NCBI GenBank assembly: GCA_009377525.1
Contig: WHTW01000018.1
Coordinates: 1-64,000, forward strand
Direction of reading: 5' to 3'
Origin: Rhodospirillales bacterium
GTDB taxonomy: Bacteria > Pseudomonadota > Alphaproteobacteria > Reyranellales > Reyranellaceae
DNA: 64,000 nt
In this document: piece after piece, positions 57,928 through 64,000 of the stretch
How the letters are laid out: every line of letters starts with the position of its first letter
Position numbering within the stretch: the first letter of the stretch is position 1
Made by a program: the position numbers and the translations under genes
Notes under the pieces: model-generated
Database searches by the model: none
What the model was told of the DNA's origin: nothing
Seen by the model: only the letters and a program-made list of their open reading frames with translations

Positions 57928-59532
57928 ATGAGTTCGTACACTTACAAGCACTATCCTTGTTGCCGCCCAGCTGAGCTCGACGGCCAGTCGACACGCCGCC
58001 CCGTTGTCATCGTCGGCGCCGGCATAGCGGGGCCGACCCTGGCGCTCGAGCTCGCCGCGCGCGGGGTGCCGTCAGTCGTGCTCGACGAGGACGACACGGT
58101 TAGTCTTGGCAGCCGCTCGATCTGCCAGGCCAAGCACAGCCTGGAGGTCTGGGACCGCTTCGGCATTTCGCAACGCATGGTCGAGAAGGGCATCACCTGG
58201 GAGCAGGGCGAGGTCTATCTCGGCGACCAGCCGGTCTGGCGCTTCAACCTGCAGCCCGAGCCCGGCCACAAGTTTCCGGCGTTCGTGAACCTGCAGCAGT
58301 ATTACGTCGAGGAATTCCTTTACGAGCGCTGCCTGGCCGACCCGGCGATCGAGATGCGTTTTTGCAACAAGGTCGTCGGCGTGACGGCCCATGACGATTT
58401 CGTCGCCGTCGATGTCGAGACACCGGACGGTCGCTATACGCTCGAGGCCCAGTGGCTGGTCGCCTGCGACGGCGTGCGCAGCCCGGTGCGTCACATGCTC
58501 GGCCTGCCGTTCGAGGGCGAGGTCTTCCATGACCAGTTCCTGATCGCCGACATCCGCTTGGCTGACGACCTGCCCAAGGAACGGCGCTTCTGGTTCTACC
58601 CGCCGTTCCATCCCACCAACTCGGTGCTGCTGCACCGCCAGGCCGACAACGTGCTGCGCGTCGACTTCCAGCTCGGCCGCGACGCCGACGCCGAGGAGGA
58701 GAAGAAGACCGAGAACGTCGACCGCCGGCTGCGCCTGATGTTCGGGCCTGAGGCGCGCTGGGAGCACGAATGGACCAGCGTCTACACCTTCACCTGCCGC
58801 ATGATGCAGCGCTTCGTGCATGGCCGCGTTGTCTTCGCCGGCGACTCCGCCCATGTCGTCTCGCCGTTCGGCGCGCACGGCGGCAACGGCGCGATCGCCG
58901 ACGTCGACAACCTCGCCTGGAAGCTCGCTTTGGTCGTCGCCGGCAAGGCGCCCGCCGTGCTGCTCGACAGCTACTGCAGTGAGCGCCGTGCGGCGGCGCG
59001 CGAGGACATCCTCAATTCCACGCGCAGCACCGATTTCATCACGCCCAAGTTCCCGGCCTCGCGCGCCTTTCGCGACGCCGCGCTGACGCTGGCGCCGGAT
59101 TTCCCGTTCGCCCGCGGCCTGATCAACAGCGGCCGGCTGTCGGTGCCGACGGCACAGCCCGATTCGCCGCTCGACACGCCCGACCGCGATGGCGACTGGG
59201 TCGGCGGTCCGGGACCGGGACGGGCGATGCTCGATGCGCCCGTCGGCCCAAAAGGCGAAAAGGGGGGCTGGCTGATCGATCGCCTGGGCCGCGACTTCAG
59301 CCTGCTGACGTTCGGCAGCGACGATGTCGGGGCCGTGCCGCCAGGCGCGACCGCCGTGGCCATCGCCGGCAATGGCCTGGCCTGGCAGCGCTACGACAGC
59401 CGGCCCGGCACGACGTACCTGATCCGCCCCGACCGCTATGTCGCGGCGCGCTGGCGCACCTATGATCCGGCCGCCGTAAGCGCGGCGCTCGATCGCGCCC
59501 AGGGACGCAACATGGGCAGGAGCCACCCATGA
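57928..59532 (+). CDS. FAD-dependent aromatic-type monooxygenase
   Basis: Predicted flavoprotein hydroxylase of the UbiH/PHBH-type FAD_binding_3 family, 534 residues. The Rossmann GxGxxG is in VVIVGAGIAGPTLALELA, the DG motif in LVACDGVRSPVRHMLG and the GD motif in VVFAGDSAHVVSPFGAHGGN. A C-terminal thioredoxin-like domain (about 430-530) is typical of phenol- or MhpA-type enzymes. The ATG at 57928 lies directly after a palindromic element; no good ribosome site is visible. It overlaps a DUF2783 gene by ATGA, and that gene overlaps an acetyltransferase, so the three form an operon. Substrate probably an aromatic acid or phenol. Confidence 0.9.
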   Translation: MSSYTYKHYPCCRPAELDGQSTRRPVVIVGAGIAGPTLALELAARGVPSVVLDEDDTVSLGSRSICQAKHSLEVWDRFGISQRMVEKGITWEQGEVYLGDQPVWRFNLQPEPGHKFPAFVNLQQYYVEEFLYERCLADPAIEMRFCNKVVGVTAHDDFVAVDVETPDGRYTLEAQWLVACDGVRSPVRHMLGLPFEGEVFHDQFLIADIRLADDLPKERRFWFYPPFHPTNSVLLHRQADNVLRVDFQLGRDADAEEEKKTENVDRRLRLMFGPEARWEHEWTSVYTFTCRMMQRFVHGRVVFAGDSAHVVSPFGAHGGNGAIADVDNLAWKLALVVAGKAPAVLLDSYCSERRAAAREDILNSTRSTDFITPKFPASRAFRDAALTLAPDFPFARGLINSGRLSVPTAQPDSPLDTPDRDGDWVGGPGPGRAMLDAPVGPKGEKGGWLIDRLGRDFSLLTFGSDDVGAVPPGATAVAIAGNGLAWQRYDSRPGTTYLIRPDRYVAARWRTYDPAAVSAALDRAQGRNMGRSHP

Positions 59533-59720
59533 CCGCCTTGCGACGCACCCTCAACCTCGCCCATCCCGACGACGTCTACAACGCCATCGTCGATGCCCAT
59601 AAGGGCCTTACAGACGAGCAGTGCCGCGACTTCGACGCGCGGCTGATCCTGCTGCTGGTCAACCACATCGGCGACGACGCCGTGATCCGCGAAGCATTGA
59701 AGGAGGCCGCGGCAAGATGA
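59529..59720 (+). CDS. DUF2783 small protein
   Basis: Small protein of 63 residues matching DUF2783, with NLAHPDDVYNAIVDAHKGLT followed by DARLILLLVNHIGDDAVIRE. This family is usually found right after FAD monooxygenase genes, as here, suggesting a shared pathway or a partner role, which remains unproven. Both ends overlap neighbours by ATGA. Confidence 0.88.
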   Translation: MTALRRTLNLAHPDDVYNAIVDAHKGLTDEQCRDFDARLILLLVNHIGDDAVIREALKEAAAR

Positions 59721-60226
59721 AGGACAAGGCGCCCATCGCTCCTGTCACCGTCCGGATGGCGACAGTCGACGATGTCGAGCTGCTGCACCGCTTCTCGGTC
59801 GATCTCTCGACCTACGAGGACGAGCCCGACGCCGTCACCTCGACGCCGCAGACCCTGGCGCGCGACGGCTTCGGCAAGGACCCGCAATTCGCCGCCCTGG
59901 TCGCCGAGCGCGGCCGCGCGCCCGTGGGCTTCGCGCTCTACACCTTCAATTACTCGGTGTGGACGGCGGCGCGCGGCATCTTCATCGAGGACATCTGGGT
60001 GGTGCCCGAGGAACGCCGCGGCGGCGTGGCGCGCGCGCTCATGCAGGCGCTGGCCCAGGAGTGCGTCGCCAAGGGCTTCAAGCGCATCGACCTCAACGTG
60101 CTCGACTGGAACCCGGCGCGCGGCTTCTACGAACGCATCGGCTTCAAATGGATCCGCAACTGGCTGCCTTATCGTCTCAGCGGCGAGGCGCTGGAGAAGC
60201 TGGCATCGTCCGCAGCGCCTTCTTGA
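59717..60226 (+). CDS. GNAT-family N-acetyltransferase
   Basis: Predicted acetyl-CoA-dependent acetyltransferase similar to diamine/thialysine acetyltransferases, 169 residues. Landmarks are VRMATVDDVELLHRF, the FIEDIWVVPEERRGGVARAL acetyl-CoA loop and LNVLDWNPARGFYERIGFKW. The ATG at 59717 overlaps the DUF2783 stop. The stop codon lies within the first half-site of the toxin-antitoxin operator that follows. Substrate unknown. Confidence 0.9.
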   Translation: MKDKAPIAPVTVRMATVDDVELLHRFSVDLSTYEDEPDAVTSTPQTLARDGFGKDPQFAALVAERGRAPVGFALYTFNYSVWTAARGIFIEDIWVVPEERRGGVARALMQALAQECVAKGFKRIDLNVLDWNPARGFYERIGFKWIRNWLPYRLSGEALEKLASSAAPS

Positions 60227-60256
60227 TGTCGCCAATTTTGATGTCTTGACATCAAA
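60223..60256. promoter_or_regulatory. Putative VapBC operator/promoter
   Basis: TTTGATGTC (60237-60245) and GACATCAAA (60248-60256) are perfect 9-base inverted arms with a TT spacer, and a further TTGATGTC half-site lies at 60223-60230, 15 bases to the left. A TTGACA -35-type hexamer (60246-60251) lies inside the palindrome, so binding here would block transcription of the antitoxin gene. Confidence 0.75.
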
Positions 60257-60281
60257 TTGCACCCGCCCCAGAGTCCTGGCC

Positions 60282-60581
60282 ATGCGTACCACCCTGACGA
60301 TCGACGACGACTTGGCGGGACTCCTGAAGGAGCGCGCGCGGGAGATGGGCGTTCCCTTCAAGGAAGCTGTCAATCGCACGATCCGAGCCGGCTTGGGCGA
60401 GAGTGCGAAGAAACGTCGGGGCGCTCCGAAGACAATGCCGCATTCGTTCGGATTCAAGCCTGGCATAGACCCCGACAAGCTCGGCCAGCTTGCCGACGAA
60501 CTGGAAGCCGAGACCTTTGCGGCCTCGGCGGGACGGTCGCGTGATCCTGCCCGACGTCAACGTTCTCGTTCACGCGCATAA
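60282..60581 (+). CDS. VapB-type antitoxin (ribbon-helix-helix)
   Basis: Predicted antitoxin and autorepressor of 99 residues. The N terminus MRTTLTIDDDLAGLLKERAR is a ribbon-helix-helix DNA-binding domain, and the middle FKEAVNRTIRAGL continues it. The C-terminal part (HSFGFKPGIDPDKLGQLADE) is the usual toxin-binding tail. It overlaps the PIN-domain gene by 41 bases, and an inverted-repeat operator lies about 26 bases upstream, both typical of type II toxin-antitoxin pairs. Confidence 0.85.
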   Translation: MRTTLTIDDDLAGLLKERAREMGVPFKEAVNRTIRAGLGESAKKRRGAPKTMPHSFGFKPGIDPDKLGQLADELEAETFAASAGRSRDPARRQRSRSRA

Positions 60582-60972
60582 CGCCGACTCCGGCGTCCAC
60601 CAAGCGGCGCGACGGTGGTGGGACGACTGCCTGGCCGGGTCGGAGGGCGTCGGCCTTGCCTGGGCCGCGCTGCTGGGTTTCGTCCGCATCACCACCAACC
60701 GGAGGATTGTCGCCCGGCCGTTGGCTGTCGCTGACGTCATGGAACGCATCGACACCTGGCTGGCGCTGCCCCACGTGCATATTGCCCAGCCATCGGACGC
60801 GCATTTCGCCCGGCTGCGCGCCGAGCTTGAGCGTGTCGGGGTGGCTGGCACCCTCACGACCGACGCACATCTGGCCGTCCTGGCGATGGAACGAGGCTAC
60901 GTCCTGTATTCCACCGACGCCGACTTCGCGCGGTTCGCTCGCTTGCGCTGGGTCAATCCCGTCGAACGGTGA
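60541..60972 (+). CDS. VapC-type PIN-domain ribonuclease toxin
   Basis: Predicted toxin ribonuclease of 143 residues. PIN-domain acidic residues are visible in ILPDVNVLVHAHN, LTTDAHLAVLA and YSTDADFARF; the WAALLGFVRI segment matches the subfamily in which the second acidic position is not obvious. It starts with GTG at 60541 within the end of the antitoxin gene. The pair is expected to be neutral while VapB is intact, with RNA cleavage when VapB is lost. Confidence 0.85.
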   Translation: MILPDVNVLVHAHNADSGVHQAARRWWDDCLAGSEGVGLAWAALLGFVRITTNRRIVARPLAVADVMERIDTWLALPHVHIAQPSDAHFARLRAELERVGVAGTLTTDAHLAVLAMERGYVLYSTDADFARFARLRWVNPVER

Positions 60973-60989
60973 CGCTGCACGGAGCCCGA

Positions 60990-61505
60990 TTACTTCTTCC
61001 CCAGCCCCATCACCCGACCGGCCTTGGCCGGCCGCGGCAGATCCTTGTGCGTCCGCCACAGCTCCTCCAGCCGCGCCGCCACCGGGACCGGCCAGGGTGC
61101 CGAGCGGCGGCTGGCGTAGTCGATGTTCATCACGATGGTCTCGTTGGTCGCGGCCAGATAGCCCTGCTCGGCGTGGTACATCTCGTGGAAGAGATGGACC
61201 TTCTTGTCGTCGCGCGCGAGCAGCTGCGTGGTGAAGCGCATCGGCGCGCCCTCGCGCATCTCGCGGTCGTAGGTGACGTGGGTCTCCAGCACGAAGGTCA
61301 TGCCAAGCTTGTCGTCGACGTAGCGCCGACCCAATCCCATGTTTCGCATGAAGGCGCCCGAGGCCTGGTCGAACGCCGTGACATAGAAGGCGACGTTCAT
61401 GTGGCCGTTCCAGTCGACCCATCCGGGCAGAACGGTCGAGCGATGGGTGTCGAGCGGGGCGCGGGTCACCAGCTCGGGCAACGCGTAGGGCAATGAATCG
61501 AGCAT
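60990..61505 (-). CDS. Hotdog-fold acyl-CoA thioesterase, copy 1
   Basis: Predicted 4HBT_2-type thioesterase, 171 residues. VLPGWVDWNGHMNVAFYVTA carries the catalytic-region DWNGHMN motif, followed by THVTYDREMREGAP and YLAATNETIVMNIDY. It is a close paralogue of the gene just upstream (61512-62024), from which it is separated by six bases, so the pair arose by tandem duplication. Betainyl-CoA thioesterases of carnitine breakdown have this motif set, but no carnitine genes are nearby. The two could form a heteromer. Confidence 0.88.
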   Translation of the reverse strand: MLDSLPYALPELVTRAPLDTHRSTVLPGWVDWNGHMNVAFYVTAFDQASGAFMRNMGLGRRYVDDKLGMTFVLETHVTYDREMREGAPMRFTTQLLARDDKKVHLFHEMYHAEQGYLAATNETIVMNIDYASRRSAPWPVPVAARLEELWRTHKDLPRPAKAGRVMGLGKK

Positions 61506-61511
61506 ACGCTG

Positions 61512-62024
61512 CTACTTCCTCTTGATTCCGATCAGCCGGCCGGCCTGCGCCGGGACGGGCAGGATCTCGTGCGCAGCGGCGAGCTTGTCGAGCCGGTCCA
61601 TGGCCCATTCCGGCCACGGCGCCGCGCGGCGCGTCTCGTAGTCGATGTTCATCAGCATCAGCTCGTTGGTCGCGGCGAGGTAGCCCTCGGTGCCGTGATA
61701 CATGCAATGGATGTAGTGCAGGCGCTTGGCGTCGAGGTCGAGGATCTGGCTGGTGATGCGCAGCGGATCGCCTTCCTTGACCTCGCGGTCGTAGGTGACG
61801 TGCGCCTCGAGCACGAAGGTCATGCCGATCTTCTCGCGCGTGTAGTCCCAGCTGCAGCCGAACTGGTTGCACAGCGTGTCGGTCGCCTTGTCGAAGGCCA
61901 CGACGTAGTAACCGACGTTCATGTGACCGTTCCAGTCGATCCACTCCGGCAGCACGGTGCCGCGGTGCTGGTCGAACGGCGCGGCCAGATCGAGTTCGAT
62001 CATGGGGTAGGGAGGTAATTTCAT
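61512..62024 (-). CDS. Hotdog-fold acyl-CoA thioesterase, copy 2
   Basis: Paralogue of the preceding entry, 170 residues, with VLPEWIDWNGHMNVGYYVVA, AHVTYDREVKEGDP and YLAATNELMLMNIDYETRRA. I chose the ATG at 62024, which gives an N terminus (MKLPPYP) colinear with the paralogue; a second ATG at 62003 would lose seven residues. No strong ribosome site is visible at either. It is the first gene of the two-gene unit and lies next to the two-hairpin element at 62083. Confidence 0.88.
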   Translation of the reverse strand: MKLPPYPMIELDLAAPFDQHRGTVLPEWIDWNGHMNVGYYVVAFDKATDTLCNQFGCSWDYTREKIGMTFVLEAHVTYDREVKEGDPLRITSQILDLDAKRLHYIHCMYHGTEGYLAATNELMLMNIDYETRRAAPWPEWAMDRLDKLAAAHEILPVPAQAGRLIGIKRK

Positions 62025-62082
62025 GCGGGCGGACCGTAGCGAAGCCGCTGGCCGCACCGCAAGTTCCTCGCAGCGTTGTGCC

Positions 62083-62206
62083 AGAGCGTTTCCCGATATG
62101 GTGGAACCGCGCGCGGTTCCACCATATCGGGAAAGCGCGCACGGGAGATCGTGGTTGCAACGGGCACATTCCGTTCGGCTGATTCCAGCCGAACGGAATG
62201 TGCTCT
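62083..62206. repeat. Two-hairpin 124-base element, copy 2
   Basis: Same geometry as 13691-13814: perfect 22-base arms at 62089-62110 and 62113-62134, and perfect 18-base arms at 62164-62181 and 62186-62203 around loop ATTC. It starts AGAGCG and ends TGCTCT. It lies between the divergent thioesterase and SDR genes. Confidence 0.9.
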
Positions 62207-62219
62207 GGCGAGGATCGAT

Positions 62220-62963
62220 ATGGCGAAGAAAAAGAAGGCGGTCGTGCTGGGCGTCGGTGCGGAAATGGGCCTGGGCGCCGCCGCCAGCCGCCGCTTTGCG
62301 AAAGAGGGCTACCATGTGCTGGTGGCCGGCCGCACGGCGGCCAAGGTCGAGAAGGTGGCGGACTCGATCCGCGCCGCCAATGGTTCGGCGACGGCGGTGA
62401 CGGTCGACGGCACCAAGGAAGCCGAGGTGATCGCGCTGTGGGACAAGGCCATGGCCGACGATGCCGACGGCGCGCCCACGGATCTCGCCGTCTTCAACAT
62501 GGGCAACAACGCCGCCGTCGACATCCGCGAGATGACGGCCCAGCACTTCGAGGACTCCTGGCGCGTCGGCTGCTTTGCCGGCTTCCTGTTCGGCCGTGAG
62601 GCGGTGCGCCGACTGGCGCCGCTCGGCCGCGGCACCGTGCTCTTTACCGGCGCCTCGGGCTCGCTGCGCGGTCGGCCGCGCTTCGCCGCCTTCAACGCCA
62701 CCAAGGGTGGGCTCCGCCTGCTGGTGCAGTCGCTGGCGCGCGAGTTCGGCTCGCAGGGCCTGCACATCGCCCACGCCATCATCGACGGCGGCATCGAGGG
62801 CGAGCGGCTGCTGTCGCGCATGCCCGACCGCAAGGACAAGGCCGGCGCCGACGGCCTTTTGAACATCGAAGCCATCGCCGACAGCTACTGGCACCTGCAC
62901 ACCCAGCACCGCAGCGCCTGGACGCACGAGATCGACCTCAGGCCGTACAAGGAGCCGTTCTAG
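62220..62963 (+). CDS. Short-chain dehydrogenase-like protein with Phe in place of catalytic Tyr
   Basis: SDR-fold protein, 247 residues. The nucleotide loop is VLGVGAEMGLGAAASRRF, NMGNNAAVDIREM matches the NxAG region, and the active-site strand is LFTGASGSLRGRPRFAAFNA followed by TKGGLRLL. In classical SDRs the motif is YxxxK; here it reads F-N-A-T-K, so the catalytic Tyr is replaced by Phe while Lys and the upstream Ser remain. It may bind NAD(P) without normal reductase chemistry. The ATG at 62220 follows CGAGGATCG; the upstream open frame covers the repeat element. Its stop shares CTAG with the convergent MFS gene. Confidence 0.85.
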   Translation: MAKKKKAVVLGVGAEMGLGAAASRRFAKEGYHVLVAGRTAAKVEKVADSIRAANGSATAVTVDGTKEAEVIALWDKAMADDADGAPTDLAVFNMGNNAAVDIREMTAQHFEDSWRVGCFAGFLFGREAVRRLAPLGRGTVLFTGASGSLRGRPRFAAFNATKGGLRLLVQSLAREFGSQGLHIAHAIIDGGIEGERLLSRMPDRKDKAGADGLLNIEAIADSYWHLHTQHRSAWTHEIDLRPYKEPF

Positions 62964-64000
62964 CTCTTCGACGACCGCGCGTTCTCGTACCAGCGCGACA
63001 TCAATTCGATGGCGATCCAGGTCAGGATCGAGCTGGCCAGCAGGACGTAGAGCCCGTTGTGCCAGCCGATCTGGTCGACGATCAGGGCGAACAGCGCCGG
63101 CGAGAAGGCGTTGACCAGCAGGATCGGCGTGGCGATCAGGCCCAGCACGGCGCCGTAGCCCTCGGCGCCGAACAGCGCCAGCGGCACGGCGCCGCGCACG
63201 ATGGTGATGACACCCTGCGAGGCGCCCAGCAGCAGGGTGAAAGCGACCAGCAGCCAAAGCTCGCCGCGCGCCAGCATCAGCAACACCAGGCAGGGCGGCA
63301 GCACGCTGATGGCGATGCGCGCCACGGTCATGGCCTTGAGGTTCTTGGCGAAGAAGATCTCTATCAACCGCCCGCCGAACTGGCCGTGGCCCTTGAGAGA
63401 GGCAACCCATACGGCCACCGCACCGACAAGGCCTGCCGCTTCGAGCAAGGGCACGAGCTGAAGGGAGATCACGCCGAACACGAAGCCGTTCAGCGACATG
63501 ATGAGGGCGAACAGGGCCATGCCGACGACGCGTTGTCGGCCCTGGAGCACCGGCCCTTCGGGGGACGACGTCGCGGGTTTGGCAGTCGCCGCCGTCGTCG
63601 TGCCGGTCTCGCGCCACGACAGGCCGAACCAGTTCAACGGCAGGCAGATCACCAGGTTGATCACGGCGAAAAGCATCAGCGTGCCGCGCCAGCCATAGGC
63701 CTCGTTGAGGTAATGGCCGATCACCCAGAAGACCGTCGAGGCATAGGCGCCGTACAGCGTGAGATAGGAGATGGCCACCCGCCCGCGGCTCGGCACGACC
63801 TGCACCAGGGCGGCGAAGGCTGCGTCATAGAGGCAGCAGCGCATGCCGATGCCCAGCACCACCCAGGCCGCGAAATAGGTCGCGACGTCGTGGACCTGCG
63901 CCAGGCCGAACAGGCCCAGCGACACGATCACCGTGCCGACCGACATGACGATGCGCCCGCCGATGCGGTCGATCAGCCGCCCGATCGACGTCGAGATCAC
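62960..64000 (-). CDS. MFS transporter, partial (5' end outside window)
   Basis: C-terminal part of a major facilitator superfamily permease, 346 residues visible, reading in from the right edge of the window. The first visible segment GRLIDRIGGRIVMSVGT is the MFS loop motif A between helices 2 and 3, so about two helices are missing. About ten hydrophobic segments follow, with a long cytoplasmic loop near residues 130-155 (TGTTTAATAKPATSSPEG). Substrate unknown. Convergent with the SDR gene, stop codons overlapping on CTAG. Confidence 0.88.
   Translation of the reverse strand: MISTSIGRLIDRIGGRIVMSVGTVIVSLGLFGLAQVHDVATYFAAWVVLGIGMRCCLYDAAFAALVQVVPSRGRVAISYLTLYGAYASTVFWVIGHYLNEAYGWRGTLMLFAVINLVICLPLNWFGLSWRETGTTTAATAKPATSSPEGPVLQGRQRVVGMALFALIMSLNGFVFGVISLQLVPLLEAAGLVGAVAVWVASLKGHGQFGGRLIEIFFAKNLKAMTVARIAISVLPPCLVLLMLARGELWLLVAFTLLLGASQGVITIVRGAVPLALFGAEGYGAVLGLIATPILLVNAFSPALFALIVDQIGWHNGLYVLLASSILTWIAIELMSRWYENARSSKS

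Overview
The window looks like a chromosomal segment of a high-GC alphaproteobacterium. The main support is gene order: an RNase P RNA gene directly upstream of mraZ, a complete and tightly overlapped division and cell-wall (dcw) cluster from mraZ to ftsZ, then bamD-recN-ligA. A DUF1127 gene, a thrC-M16 peptidase-GNAT neighbourhood and many ATGA/GTGA stop-start overlaps fit the same group. A member of the Hyphomicrobiales/Reyranella type is my guess, but genus cannot be fixed from sequence reading alone.

Layout. 1-9 kb is an accessory, gene-poor stretch: a Crp/Fnr-type regulator, an M23 peptidase with an odd internal insertion, and on the minus strand a 1123-residue surface or secreted DUF4082/cadherin protein followed by a decayed RTX-type secretion tail. 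Two nested transposon remnants (IS3-type, then IS630-type) come next. 9-22.5 kb is housekeeping and metabolism: DUF1272 protein, threonine synthase, M16 peptidase, aspartyl-beta-hydroxylase-like protein, RimJ-like acetyltransferase, intradiol dioxygenase, an ABC ATPase/permease pair, a hydrolase, uvrB, a TauE/SafE permease, a DnaJ-type protein, an AmpD-type amidase and an amidohydrolase. 22.5-42.3 kb is rnpB followed by the dcw cluster (mraZ rsmH ftsL ftsI murE murF mraY murD ftsW murG murC murB ddl ftsQ ftsA ftsZ), ended by a strong terminator. 42.3-47 kb is bamD-recN-ligA. 47-64 kb holds an OmpA-like porin, a D-cysteine desulfhydrase-like enzyme, an aminopeptidase P, a DUF1127 protein, prmA, a UvrD/PcrA helicase, a degenerate HtrA-like protein, a noncanonical metallo-beta-lactamase-fold protein, an FAD monooxygenase/DUF2783/GNAT operon, a VapBC-type toxin-antitoxin pair, two tandem thioesterases, an SDR protein and a truncated MFS transporter.

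How the genes work together. The dcw block makes lipid-linked peptidoglycan precursor (murC, D, E, F, ddl, murB, mraY, murG), polymerises and crosslinks it at the septum (ftsW, ftsI) and builds the divisome (ftsL, Q, A, Z). A set of four sites with an exact 10-base period upstream of mraZ looks like the MraZ operator. lpxC, which often sits between ftsZ and bamD in this class, is absent here.

Most notable non-gene structure: (i) intergenic palindromic elements at four sites (11966, 47015, 52433, 57867), some nested inside each other at a CTCAT/ATGAG hairpin tip; (ii) a two-hairpin element of exactly 124 bases present twice (13691 and 62083), whose arms differ between copies yet stay perfectly paired; (iii) a repeat of about 99 bases present next to rnpB and next to the transposon remnants.
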